From: Prolixibacteraceae bacterium
GTDB taxonomy: Bacteria > Bacteroidota > Bacteroidia > Bacteroidales > Prolixibacteraceae
Direction: 5' to 3'
DNA length: 64,000 bases
Assembly (NCBI GenBank): GCA_025210775.1
Contig: JAOARB010000015.1
Location: 62,001-126,000 of the forward strand
This document shows positions 17,984-26,521 of the stretch, in pieces. The notes beneath the pieces are model-generated. The model saw nothing but the letters and a program-made list of their open reading frames with translations, had not been told where the DNA came from and made no database searches. Position numbers and translations under genes: made by a program. Every line of letters starts with the position of its first letter. Position 1 is the first letter of the stretch.

Positions 17984-18025
17984 AAAAGGGTTCATTTCTA
18001 TTTTTCAATAGAGATGAACCCTTTT
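17984..18025. terminator. Bidirectional terminator between glmS and the convergent gene
   Basis: 18-bp stem with one G-T pair: 17984-18001 against 18008-18025 (AAAAGGGTTCAT ... ATGAACCCTTTT). A-runs and T-runs flank it so it can work on both strands. Confidence 0.85.
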
Positions 18026-18053
18026 CTATGCTTTATAGTAAATGAATCAGGAA

Positions 18054-19130
18054 CTATCTTTTGAATTCATTTCTTTCTTGAAATATTCTTTCAGCTTCCT
18101 GCCATGCTTTAGGCAAATTTGAGCGATCAATACTTCCCATTCTCTCATATATTATTTCTGCAATTTCATCGGTATCATTCCCATAACGATAGAAATAGTG
18201 TTTCATTAAACTTCTGGAACTATTGACTTCTTTGTACATATCATACTTTCGATCGCATTGAGCAATAAGCTCTCGTATTGAAGGTGCATTGTCACAAATA
18301 GACAGAGAAGGTTCTGTAATCTGCTGTAACAGTTCCATCGTCTTTTTAAGATCGAAATCAACACCTAACATATGCTTTGGTAGCAGTGAAATTTTCCCTT
18401 TTCCTTGCTCTAATAATGAGATTAGGTTATCATCAAAAAGATTACCATAGAATTTCCTTAAACTAGACTCCATTTCTTTGGTCCATTCCCCATCTATTCC
18501 TACCATAACCGAGTCCTCTTCTTGAGGTATGATCATTATAACAGATTGTTCAAAACGGATATACAATGGGGATGGCACTGCTATTCCAGAAACAACAATA
18601 GGACTCCCCAAAGCGTCTTTATAGTTCTCTTTTAATTGGGTGGCATCGTCTTGCGCAACCTCTATTTTAGCCCCTAGATGATCTAATTGACGTAGCAGTA
18701 GAATTAATAATCTACTCCAATCAACTCGATACTCCGTTGATAAGGTAGCGTATGGAAAAGAAGAAAAATCAAAGTCATCAAAGCCTTTTAATTTCTCAGA
18801 CCTTAACGTATAAGCTTCTTCATCATCTGTTTCACTTAGGAACAATTGATAGCTAGAAGAAGAAAGTTTTGATTTAAAAGAGGAGTGATGAAAAGAAACC
18901 ACTCTTTGTGGTAATATAAGAAAGGGAGACAAATGTCGTTGCTTACGAATCTCTTTTATCAAATTACGACTATTTGCAATCTCACCTAAAGAGGAAGGAA
19001 AAAGATTGCTATAGAAGAAATGAGAACTACGTAATAGTCCTGAATCTTGCTCTACAATAACCTCTTCCCCTTTTGCTAAGGATTGTAGAATAGTATAATA
19101 GTCTTCTAATTGAAAATTAACTACTTTCAT
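18054..19130 (-). CDS. Hypothetical protein, 358 residues
   Basis: Not recognised. No signal peptide and no membrane segment, so probably cytoplasmic. The first third has Ser-rich stretches (HHSSFKSKLSSSSYQLFLSE). The middle has a beta-rich block (GSPIVVSGIAVPSPLYIRFEQSVIMIIPQ). The C-terminal 100 residues are helical and charged (NAPSIRELIAQCDRKYDMYKEVN, EIAEIIYERMG). Codon use and base composition match the neighbours. Convergent with glmS and alone on its strand. A replication- or phage-type origin cannot be claimed from what is visible. Confidence 0.75.
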   Translation of the reverse strand: MKVVNFQLEDYYTILQSLAKGEEVIVEQDSGLLRSSHFFYSNLFPSSLGEIANSRNLIKEIRKQRHLSPFLILPQRVVSFHHSSFKSKLSSSSYQLFLSETDDEEAYTLRSEKLKGFDDFDFSSFPYATLSTEYRVDWSRLLILLLRQLDHLGAKIEVAQDDATQLKENYKDALGSPIVVSGIAVPSPLYIRFEQSVIMIIPQEEDSVMVGIDGEWTKEMESSLRKFYGNLFDDNLISLLEQGKGKISLLPKHMLGVDFDLKKTMELLQQITEPSLSICDNAPSIRELIAQCDRKYDMYKEVNSSRSLMKHYFYRYGNDTDEIAEIIYERMGSIDRSNLPKAWQEAERIFQERNEFKR

Positions 19131-19226
19131 ATGTTTTACATATCTTGAATGGAATGAGGCAAAGATAAAAGTATTTAATCTCTACAACTTGACTTACTTG
19201 CTTTTTTTAACACCTTTTTATTCCAT

Positions 19227-19258
19227 AAAAAAAGGAAGAAGACCATAGATCTTCTTCC
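19227..19258 (-). terminator. Orphan intrinsic terminator (minus strand) in a 414-bp gap
   Basis: Stem GGAAGAAG / CTTCTTCC (19234-19241 with 19251-19258), followed on the minus strand by seven T (complement of 19227-19233). No protein gene lies to its right on the minus strand before 19545, so it may end a small RNA. A minus-strand TAGTTTTG box near 19344 could start an RNA of about 110 nt. The rest of 19131-19544 is A/T-rich and holds nothing else I can support. Confidence 0.6.
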
Positions 19259-19501
19259 CTAACAATGAACATCAATTATTTTCTAATAAAAAGATGCTTT
19301 GTCTGTGTGAATTGTAAACTAACATATAATTTACATTCAAAACTACATACTTATTAACATATATCTACACTTTTATTCATTTTATTATATCAATTTTATC
19401 TATGACACAACCAAAGTATCCATAGAAATCATATCATCACAGAAGCATAGCTTATTCGTTAAACAGAAAATATATATAGAAAGAATAAAACCTATTTTTT
19501 G

Positions 19502-19509
19502 TAGATTTG
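19502..19509 (+). promoter_or_regulatory. Bacteroidota -7 box (TAGATTTG)
   Basis: TAGATTTG matches TAnnTTTG and lies 35 bp before the start of the Ig-like lipoprotein gene. No clear -33 TTTG is seen. Confidence 0.5.
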
Positions 19510-19544
19510 TACTACTTAAGAATCACATATCAAAACTTTAAACA

Positions 19545-21389
19545 TTGAAAACCAAACATTCATATATTGCATATATCTCAATTTTGTACTCTTTGCTTAT
19601 TGCATCATGTGCAAATATTGGACAACCTACAGGAGGTGATAAGGATAGCATTCCTCCACAAATAGTGGAAATGAAACCTTATATTCGAGAGACAAATTTT
19701 AAAGGAGACGAATTTAAAGTAACCTTTAATGAGTTTGTCACGATGTCTGAGCTACGCCAAAAGATGGTTATCTCACCTGCTCCTAAAGAACAACCAGAGA
19801 TCAAAACAAGAGGAAAATCTTTTATCATCCAATTTAAAGATACCCTATTGCAGAACACTACCTATACATTGGACTTTAAGGATGCCATTGCAGATAATAA
19901 TGAGGGCAATAAGATGTATAATTTTAGGACCTCTTTCTCTACGGGAGAATCAATAGATACACTTCGTATTGCAGGAATGGTTAGAGATGCATTTACACTA
20001 AAACCACTGAAAGATGTCTCGGTCTTTGTATACAAAGATCTTTCGGATAGTGCTTCAATAAAAAATCGTCCTGATTATGTTGCGAAGACAAATGAAGAAG
20101 GAGTATTTATCGTAGATGGTCTCGCTTCAGAAAACTATCGCGTATATGCCGTTTCGGATCTTAACAGAGACTATCAGTTAAATAATTACAGTGAACCATA
20201 TGCTTTCTATCCTACTACAGTGAAACCGTCAGCTTCTTTTACGGCAGATAAGGATACTATTGTAAGAGGTCTAGATACATTATTGGTGTCAGGAACAATC
20301 CAGTATTCACCAGACCCAATATTGCTTTCTCAATTCCAAGAAAAAGTATTGCTTCAATCAATGAATGATTATAAGCGAATCGACTCTACTCACTTCTATA
20401 TTGCTTTTACAGAAGCTATTGATCAGAATTTCAAATTAGAAGCTATTAATGTAGATACACCATTAGACGAGTGGTTATACAAAGAAGCAAACGAAGAGAA
20501 CGACTCTATAAACTATTGGATTACTGACCCTAAAGTCTACCAGAATGATACCATCATGCTGGCAGTTACCTATACAGTTCCTGATTCACTTTATCAACCC
20601 AAAGTACAGACGGATACACTAGAACTACTGACTCCGAAGAAGAAAAAATTAAAGAAAAAAAGAGGAAGACGTAAGGTGAAAGATAACAAAGAAGAAGTCC
20701 CTTCTTTTAAATGGGAAACAAATGCAAGCTCATCGGTGAACCCATACGACTATATCTATCTATTGTCAAAAGAACCTATCAAGGGCCTTAACAAGTCCAA
20801 TATTCAACTAACAGAGAAAGTAGATACCGTAGATGTACCTGTTGATTTTACCATCATAAATGACACGCTTAATCGCAGAAAACTTTTTATTGATTTTAAA
20901 CTTGAAGCGGGGAAAAAATATCAGTTAAAAGTTGACTCGGCTGCAACAAAGAATATCTATAATGAGAACAGCGAGAAGCTCGAAACAAACATTAATGTGC
21001 GAAAAGATGACTATTATGGTAAAATCATATTGTCTATAGCCAACGTGCAAGGTCCTACATTGATACAACTTCTTAAAAACAATAAAGAAGAGACTGTAAC
21101 CAATGAGGTAAGGATTGAAAAGGATGGAGAGATCGAATTCTTCTATGTTAAACCAGGTAAATACCTTATCAAGGCCATCTTTGACCAAAACGATAACGGA
21201 AAATGGGATACTGGTGATCTATTGAACCATATCCAGCCGGAAGGTGTTGTTTATTATCAAGAGGTAATGAAAATCAGATCCAACTGGGATAATGAAAAAT
21301 TCTGGGATCTACCATTGCCGATTAAGTTTACTAAAGATATTGTTGATCCAGACGATCCGAAAAAAGATGTCAAAAAAGATAAAAATTGA
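19545..21389 (+). CDS. Lipoprotein with Ig-like (Big_5) and regulatory-type beta domains
   Basis: 614 residues. Signal YIAYISILYSLLIASC with lipid Cys near residue 22. Residues 30-130 form a Big_5-like domain (DSIPPQIVEMKP, FNEFVTMSELRQKMVISP, TYTLDFKDAIADNNEGN). A carboxypeptidase-regulatory-like fold follows (IAGMVRDAFTLKPLKDVSVFVYKD). Near residue 370 is a very basic linker (PKKKKLKKKRGRRKVK). The C-terminus has KAIFDQNDNGKWDTGD, a calcium-loop-like segment. Start is TTG; no ATG lies upstream of the signal. Probably anchored in the outer membrane; found widely in Bacteroidota without a defined role. A small gene follows after about 75 bp. Confidence 0.8.
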   Translation: MKTKHSYIAYISILYSLLIASCANIGQPTGGDKDSIPPQIVEMKPYIRETNFKGDEFKVTFNEFVTMSELRQKMVISPAPKEQPEIKTRGKSFIIQFKDTLLQNTTYTLDFKDAIADNNEGNKMYNFRTSFSTGESIDTLRIAGMVRDAFTLKPLKDVSVFVYKDLSDSASIKNRPDYVAKTNEEGVFIVDGLASENYRVYAVSDLNRDYQLNNYSEPYAFYPTTVKPSASFTADKDTIVRGLDTLLVSGTIQYSPDPILLSQFQEKVLLQSMNDYKRIDSTHFYIAFTEAIDQNFKLEAINVDTPLDEWLYKEANEENDSINYWITDPKVYQNDTIMLAVTYTVPDSLYQPKVQTDTLELLTPKKKKLKKKRGRRKVKDNKEEVPSFKWETNASSSVNPYDYIYLLSKEPIKGLNKSNIQLTEKVDTVDVPVDFTIINDTLNRRKLFIDFKLEAGKKYQLKVDSAATKNIYNENSEKLETNINVRKDDYYGKIILSIANVQGPTLIQLLKNNKEETVTNEVRIEKDGEIEFFYVKPGKYLIKAIFDQNDNGKWDTGDLLNHIQPEGVVYYQEVMKIRSNWDNEKFWDLPLPIKFTKDIVDPDDPKKDVKKDKN

Positions 21390-21464
21390 TATTGTATAAA
21401 TCAGAATCGTTTATTAAATTCGACTACAGACAATTCAGTGATTACAACTAAAAATGTATTAGCT

Positions 21465-21758
21465 ATGGCAAGTATCAGAAGATTAAAAAAAGATATTGAT
21501 TATGTTACAGATATGGTAATCCAAGATTGTTTTCTATACATGGAATTCCATGACGAAGAGACTCAAAAAACAGCATGGGAAATTATCATTGAACTAGACA
21601 ATAGTCGATGTGATCTTATTCGTAGAGCAAACCATCCTGATGGAAAGAATAATCGTAAATTAATAAAGAAACATTATAGAGACATTATTCATGACTTCCT
21701 AGAGTCTGTGAATGAATCTTATACAAAATTAAATCAATTGGTTAAATCTGTTGACTAA
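21465..21758 (+). CDS. Conserved small cytoplasmic protein (97 residues)
   Basis: Starts MASIRRLKKDIDYVTDMVIQDC; an upstream GTG (21438) is possible but less likely. Entirely helical pattern, acidic and basic residues alternate, no membrane segment. A related small protein of this pattern occurs in other Bacteroidota (from memory), with no known function. The strong terminator right after shows the transcription unit ends here. Confidence 0.75.
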   Translation: MASIRRLKKDIDYVTDMVIQDCFLYMEFHDEETQKTAWEIIIELDNSRCDLIRRANHPDGKNNRKLIKKHYRDIIHDFLESVNESYTKLNQLVKSVD

Positions 21759-21774
21759 TTCATTTTATTCTTAT

Positions 21775-21808
21775 AAAAAAGGCCACTCTTCAATGAATGG
21801 CCTTTTTT
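21775..21808. terminator. Bidirectional terminator
   Basis: AAAAAAGGCCA (21775-21785) pairs with TGGCCTTTTTT (21798-21808). It lies between the convergent small-protein gene (plus) and the HAD gene (minus). Confidence 0.85.
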
Positions 21809-21837
21809 TATATAATGAAAACATGATGTCTATTTTC

Positions 21838-22479
21838 TTATAAAGACATTCCAATAATATTATTCAATTCTATCTGAAGAAAAGAATCAAAGCTATGATC
21901 TTGTCCCATATCAAAATCATTCTCTGAATTCACTTTAATCGTATGCAATTTGGCTGCTTTAGATGCTAATACACCTGGAATACTATCTTCAAATACGATA
22001 ATATCTTTCTCTGAAACCCCAATTTCACGAATCGCTTTTAGATATATGTCTGGTGCTGGCTTCACACTCTCTACATCATCTCCTGACGTAATCGAGAAAA
22101 AAGTATCGTTCATCATAGAGGCTTTAAGAAAAGCATCAATAACTCTACGTGGAGAAGATGAAACCAGCGAACAGGTAATCCCCTTTTCTTTTGTTTTATG
22201 AACAAATTCTTTGGCTCCTAACATAATACGTGGTGTCGCAACAAACATGTTAATAACCATATCAACAATCTCATTGCCAACCTCTAAAGAGGAAGCCCCT
22301 AGTTGATGATTGTCAATAAATTCCTTTGTTATATCAAAAATGCCTTTCCCACTTAAATGATCAAAAAAACTTCTATCAAATCTTGGTACCAACTCCTCAA
22401 AAACAATAATAATTGCCTTCTTCCAAGCCCACTCTGTATCCAACAGTAGACCATCCATATCAAAAAGAAAATGTTTCAT
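21838..22479 (-). CDS. HAD-superfamily sugar phosphatase / beta-phosphoglucomutase-like
   Basis: 213 residues. Motif I is DMDGLLLDTE (Asp7, Asp9), with a helical cap after it. Motif II is in SLVSSSPRR near 107, Lys in SVKPAPDIY near 144, and motif III/IV is IIVFEDSIPGVLASKAA near 158. These features place it in HAD subfamily IA with a C1 cap, which includes sugar-phosphate phosphatases such as 2-deoxyglucose-6-phosphatase and beta-phosphoglucomutase. Divergent from the ROK kinase gene, suggesting a shared hexose-phosphate context. The substrate cannot be told. Confidence 0.88.
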   Translation of the reverse strand: MKHFLFDMDGLLLDTEWAWKKAIIIVFEELVPRFDRSFFDHLSGKGIFDITKEFIDNHQLGASSLEVGNEIVDMVINMFVATPRIMLGAKEFVHKTKEKGITCSLVSSSPRRVIDAFLKASMMNDTFFSITSGDDVESVKPAPDIYLKAIREIGVSEKDIIVFEDSIPGVLASKAAKLHTIKVNSENDFDMGQDHSFDSFLQIELNNIIGMSL

Positions 22480-22581
22480 CTTATCCTATTCTATGCTTAG
22501 ATTATGATTATTTAAGGCTACAATCTACAAATATCCTTTTATTTAACAGAAGATCTAGAATGAGATATGTCATTTAATTTT

Positions 22582-22589
22582 TATATTTG
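22582..22589 (+). promoter_or_regulatory. Bacteroidota -7 box (TATATTTG)
   Basis: TATATTTG matches TAnnTTTG, 83 bp before the ROK kinase start, implying a leader of about 75 nt. Confidence 0.55.
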
Positions 22590-22671
22590 TTCTGTTAGTC
22601 AAGAAGAATAGAACCCTTCTTGGTTTAACAAATATGATAACACATCAGAATTTACAGAAAAGAAAAATATT

Positions 22672-23646
22672 ATGAAAAAAGTTGCAATTGGTATTGATAT
22701 AGGGGGTACTAACACTGTTTTTGGAGTTGTTGATGAGATGGGACAAGTTTTAGTTAAAAACTCTATTCCTACACCAAGTCACGGTGACGTTGACAAATAC
22801 ATTACAGATCTTTCTAATAGCGTTCAAGAGATGATCGAGTCTGTAAAACAACTAAGTTCTGAAATCGAGATCTTAGGTATCGGTATTGGTGCACCAAACG
22901 GTAACTACTATAATGGTACCATTGAATATGCACCAAACCTTTCTTTCAAAGGAGTAGTGCCTCTAGTAGAACTTATCAAAAAACGTTTCGAGCTACCAGT
23001 AGTAGCATTGACAAACGATGCCAATGCAGCAGCAATAGGTGAGATGGTATATGGTGGAGCCAAAGAGATGAAAAACTTCGTTATGATCACACTAGGAACA
23101 GGTCTTGGTAGTGGTATCGTAGTTAACGGAGATCTTGTTTATGGTCATGATGGATTTGCTGGTGAAATAGGACATACAACTGTAGTTCCTAATGGTAGAG
23201 TATGTGGTTGTGGTATCAATGGTCACCTTGAAGCTTATTGTTCAGCTCCAGGTATCAAACGTACTGCTTTCGAACTTCTAGCACACTATAATGGTGGCGG
23301 AAGTGAACTTACAAAATATTCTTTTGATGAGTTAGACTCAAAAGCTGTATTTGATGCTGCAGAGAATGGAGATAAGATCGCTATTGAAGCATTCCACCGT
23401 ACAGGTATTCGCCTAGGTAGAGCTTTAGCTGATACTGTTCACCACCTAAGCCCTGAAGCGATCTTCCTATTTGGAGGACCAACAGCTGCTGGAGATTATA
23501 TCTTCAACCCAACCAAAGAAGCAATGGAAGAGCACTTGCTTCCAATCTTCAAAAATAAAGTTCGTATCCTTCCTTCTGAGCTTAAATCAGGTAGTGCTGC
23601 TATCGTAGGAGCTTCTGCATTAGTTTGGAATGAACTAAACAAATAA
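22672..23646 (+). CDS. ROK-family sugar kinase (glucokinase-like)
   Basis: 324 residues. The phosphate loop is GIDIGGTNTVFGVVDEMG at residues 6-23; NDANAAAIGE and TLGTGLGSGIV are ROK signatures. Catalytic Asp is in TNDANAA near 122. The zinc motif CxCGxxGCxE reads CGCGINGHLE, so the third Cys is His. His can bind zinc, so the site may remain. Likely phosphorylates glucose or a related hexose with ATP; N-acetylmannosamine or another sugar is possible. Monocistronic: own promoter box and terminator. Confidence 0.88.
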   Translation: MKKVAIGIDIGGTNTVFGVVDEMGQVLVKNSIPTPSHGDVDKYITDLSNSVQEMIESVKQLSSEIEILGIGIGAPNGNYYNGTIEYAPNLSFKGVVPLVELIKKRFELPVVALTNDANAAAIGEMVYGGAKEMKNFVMITLGTGLGSGIVVNGDLVYGHDGFAGEIGHTTVVPNGRVCGCGINGHLEAYCSAPGIKRTAFELLAHYNGGGSELTKYSFDELDSKAVFDAAENGDKIAIEAFHRTGIRLGRALADTVHHLSPEAIFLFGGPTAAGDYIFNPTKEAMEEHLLPIFKNKVRILPSELKSGSAAIVGASALVWNELNK

Positions 23647-23670
23647 TATTACAACAGTAATAATATACAG

Positions 23671-23700
23671 AAAAAGCGGAGGACAAAACCTCCGCTTTTT
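23671..23700. terminator. Bidirectional terminator
   Basis: Perfect 12-bp stem AAAAAGCGGAGG (23671-23682) / CCTCCGCTTTTT (23689-23700). It sits between the ROK kinase gene and the convergent YhbP-like gene, touching the stop of the latter. Confidence 0.9.
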
Positions 23701-24128
23701 TAATTATTAGTCCAAATAAGTTTCTTGCCAAAACCCAGTCGGTTATCAGTTAGTTTCATTAGCTGGGGTTTAACAATCCACAAGTCACTCTGTTTTAATA
23801 CAGCGTAAGGGAATCGCTTAAGGTAAATTCTTTTATATTTCGAAAAGATAGAAGCCTCAATACATTCTATTTCAGCACTGACTTGAAGTCCTCTAATCAT
23901 TCCGATCTTTTCTGTTTCTAGAACAATATTAACTGCCACATGCTTATTGTCCAGAGCTTCACTTCCATGTTTGGTTTCTTTGTCCGTTGTAATAAGAAAA
24001 ACATTTTCTTTCGCATCATATGCATAAAAACAACTTGCAACCCAAGGTTGTCCATCTCTACAAGTTGCAAGTGTCATCACATGATGATCATCAATAAATT
24101 CAAGAATGGATGCATCAATTTCTTTCAT
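23700..24128 (-). CDS. YhbP-family (UPF0306) pyridoxamine-phosphate-oxidase-like protein
   Basis: 142 residues with the split-barrel flavin-binding pattern (HHVMTLATCRDGQPWVASCFYAYD). The C-terminal LTDNRLGFGKKLIW closely matches the E. coli YhbP ending as I recall it. The substrate is unknown for the family. It lies 7 bp downstream of the OsmC gene, so the two are cotranscribed. A peroxide-defence OsmC next to a flavin or redox protein suggests a small stress unit (inference). Confidence 0.85.
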   Translation of the reverse strand: MKEIDASILEFIDDHHVMTLATCRDGQPWVASCFYAYDAKENVFLITTDKETKHGSEALDNKHVAVNIVLETEKIGMIRGLQVSAEIECIEASIFSKYKRIYLKRFPYAVLKQSDLWIVKPQLMKLTDNRLGFGKKLIWTNN

Positions 24129-24135
24129 ATTCTTT

Positions 24136-24543
24136 CTACTCCCAATGGTAGTTTATCGTTTTAATTATACTTGGATGTATACTTTCACCAACAGGGAAAG
24201 AACGATCTTTTTGTGTTAAAAAGGCCTTCTCTTCAGAGCTATACTCTTTATTAGGAAAATATACATCAACTTTGATCTCTAAAATTCTTCGAGGATCAGA
24301 CGTCATTATCTTTTCCACCTTGGCATAGGTACCTACAATATCCAAACCACGCTCTCTTGCATAAATACCTAATATGGTAAGCATACAGTTAGCGAAGGCT
24401 GTAGCAACCATATCTGTTGGAGAGAAAGCTTCTCCTTTTCCACAATTATCGACAGGAGCATCTGAGAGAATCTCTACACCTGAAGCTTCATGGGTACTTT
24501 TTATTCTAAGATCACCTAAATAGATGGAAGTTGCTGTCGTCAT
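24136..24543 (-). CDS. OsmC-family peroxiredoxin-like protein
   Basis: 135 residues. OsmC/YhfA family: two reactive Cys are expected, one in DNCGKGEAFSPTD (near residue 33) and one in AFANCMLTILG (near 53). Both are present. Family members reduce organic hydroperoxides. The C-terminal VGESIHPSIIKTINYHWE is typical of the YhfA-like branch. First gene of a two-gene unit with the YhbP-like gene. Confidence 0.9.
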   Translation of the reverse strand: MTTATSIYLGDLRIKSTHEASGVEILSDAPVDNCGKGEAFSPTDMVATAFANCMLTILGIYARERGLDIVGTYAKVEKIMTSDPRRILEIKVDVYFPNKEYSSEEKAFLTQKDRSFPVGESIHPSIIKTINYHWE

Positions 24544-24619
24544 AATCCGTTATTTTAAGTCAATAAAACCTCGTTAAGAGAGTATAAAATTACGAATAAA
24601 AAAGAAAGAAAGTGTTGAC

Positions 24620-25201
24620 TTAACGTCTTTTCATTTGTTCTTCTACTCTATCGAATTCTCGTCTAAACATCTCCATGTAATGTTTATTATCAGGGTATCT
24701 AGTGTGAGCATCATAAAGCTGAAGCAAACGATGATGGTCCTTATATATTCTTTTTACAAGGAATGATTCTGAAGAAGATAAAAAGGTAAAACATAAAGTC
24801 AACCAAAGAATAGAACGACGAATGGTTCTTCCTATTCTATAGTGTTCGGTGAATAATTTTATCAACTCAACGATAAAAGAGGCAAGGATAAATAAAACAG
24901 CAGACCATAGAATAAATCGATAGCCATCAATTAAATATTCCATACAAAATACCCCCAAAGCACCTAATGAGCATCCAATTCCTTGGCTAAAACCATTCCA
25001 TTGAATCTTGGAGGTCTTTAGATTTATGAAAAAATCTTTTATTGAACACTCCTTCAAGGAACCAATAGACCAAATAAAATAGAAAACAGAAAGTAAGATT
25101 AAGATTACGGCACTATACAATCTATAAGGCAAGATAAGATTTAATCTAAGTATAAATGCCACTAAAAATGCCAGAAGCAATAGCAATTCTAGTTTCTTCA
25201 T
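24620..25201 (-). CDS. Hypothetical membrane protein with four transmembrane segments
   Basis: 193 residues. Hydrophobic segments near 4-22, 28-46, 74-92 (GIGCSLGALGVFCMEYLI) and 98-116, plus a shorter one near 130-148. The last 45 residues are soluble and charged (HTRYPDNKHYMEMFRREFDRVEEQMKRR), probably cytoplasmic. No known domain recognised. About 75 bp upstream of the OsmC gene on the same strand, so possibly a separate unit. Confidence 0.7.
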   Translation of the reverse strand: MKKLELLLLLAFLVAFILRLNLILPYRLYSAVILILLSVFYFIWSIGSLKECSIKDFFINLKTSKIQWNGFSQGIGCSLGALGVFCMEYLIDGYRFILWSAVLFILASFIVELIKLFTEHYRIGRTIRRSILWLTLCFTFLSSSESFLVKRIYKDHHRLLQLYDAHTRYPDNKHYMEMFRREFDRVEEQMKRR

Positions 25202-25400
25202 AAGCGATGATTTTTTAAGTGTTGTTTTTAGTTGTCATTGTACATTAAATATAAAGAAAACTATTCTACATTACATAATATTAATCTCTTTTTATTTGAC
25301 TACTAAGTTTTTTTAGCGAATCGTAAGCTTTTTTTTATTATTTTGGTTTATAATGAAAGCAATGTGGAAAAAGCAGAACACTAAATAAGATAAAGAGGAT

Positions 25401-26426
25401 ATGATACTGGTAACAGGAGCAACAGGCATGGTTGGAGCACATCTTTTGATGACTCTAGCACAACAACACGATACAATACGTGCTACAAGAAGAGAGAGTA
25501 GTTCATTGAAGGCAGTAGAAAACATCTTTCGTTTTTTTGGTAAAGAAAAAGCGGAAGAACTAATGCAAAAAGTGGAATGGGTCAATGCAGATCTTCGTGA
25601 TCCTGAACAGATCCAGAAAGCCCTTAAGGGCGTTGACACGATTTATCATACCGCAGCTATAGTCTCTTTCCAAAAGAAGGATGATCAAATGATGATAGAG
25701 AACAATAGGGAAGCGACAGCCAATCTTATTGATTTTGCTTTAGAGAACCATGTATCTAAATTCTGTCATGTAAGTTCCATCGCCTCTTTAGAAAAGATTC
25801 CTGAAAAGAAACTGACCAACGAGGATAATATCTGGAAAAGTGACAAGAATAAAAACGCGTACAGCATCAGTAAATTCCAATCAGAAATGGAAGTATGGAG
25901 AGGACATGAAATGGGTCTTCCTGTAGTCATCATTAATCCATCCGTAATTTTAGGTTCAGGAAACTGGGACAAAGGAAGTCCTCGATTCTTTTCATCTATT
26001 GCCAAACATCTCTATTTCTATTCTGAAGGAGGTACTGGATTTGTAGATGTAATGGATTGTGTAGATGCCATGCTTCGATTAACGTCTGAAGAAAATTGGG
26101 AGAAGGTAAGAGGAAAAAGATTTGTCCTTAACAAGGTGAATATAAAATACAAACAACTATTCGATACCATAGCTAAAGAACTAAACTGTAAAAGCCCACA
26201 ATGGAAAATTACAGCCAAGGGGATGAAGGTTGCCTATTGGATAGATGCCTTTCTTTCGACCATCTTATTTAGGACACCTAAGATCACAAAGTCTACAATC
26301 AAAAGTGCCACACAACAATCATTTTACGATGGTTCACGAATTACCAAGACCATCTCCTTTCAATATCGAAATATGTCTGAAACAATACAGCGTATAGCAG
26401 ACCAATACAAAGAAGAACATTCATAG
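25401..26426 (+). CDS. NAD(P)-dependent epimerase/dehydratase (extended SDR)
   Basis: 341 residues. The nucleotide loop is TGATGMVGAH at residues 5-14. The SDR active site is present: Ser in CHVSSIASL near 120 and Tyr-Lys in AYSISKFQSE near 152-161. PSVILGSGNWDKGSPRFF follows, as in the dihydroflavonol-reductase/3-beta-HSD-like branch. The substrate could be a sugar nucleotide, an aldehyde or a lipid. Monocistronic, convergent with metK across a shared terminator. Confidence 0.87.
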   Translation: MILVTGATGMVGAHLLMTLAQQHDTIRATRRESSSLKAVENIFRFFGKEKAEELMQKVEWVNADLRDPEQIQKALKGVDTIYHTAAIVSFQKKDDQMMIENNREATANLIDFALENHVSKFCHVSSIASLEKIPEKKLTNEDNIWKSDKNKNAYSISKFQSEMEVWRGHEMGLPVVIINPSVILGSGNWDKGSPRFFSSIAKHLYFYSEGGTGFVDVMDCVDAMLRLTSEENWEKVRGKRFVLNKVNIKYKQLFDTIAKELNCKSPQWKITAKGMKVAYWIDAFLSTILFRTPKITKSTIKSATQQSFYDGSRITKTISFQYRNMSETIQRIADQYKEEHS

Positions 26427-26459
26427 GATTTCCAAAAATTCCAATAGAGATAAAACAAA

Positions 26460-26494
26460 AAAAGGATACTTAGCACCTAAGCTAGTATCCTTTT
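26460..26494. terminator. Bidirectional terminator
   Basis: AAAAGGATAC (26460-26469) pairs with GTATCCTTTT (26485-26494); lies between the epimerase gene and the end of metK. Confidence 0.85.
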
Positions 26495-26521
26495 CTAATA
26501 TTATCTATTTAGCGGAATCGA

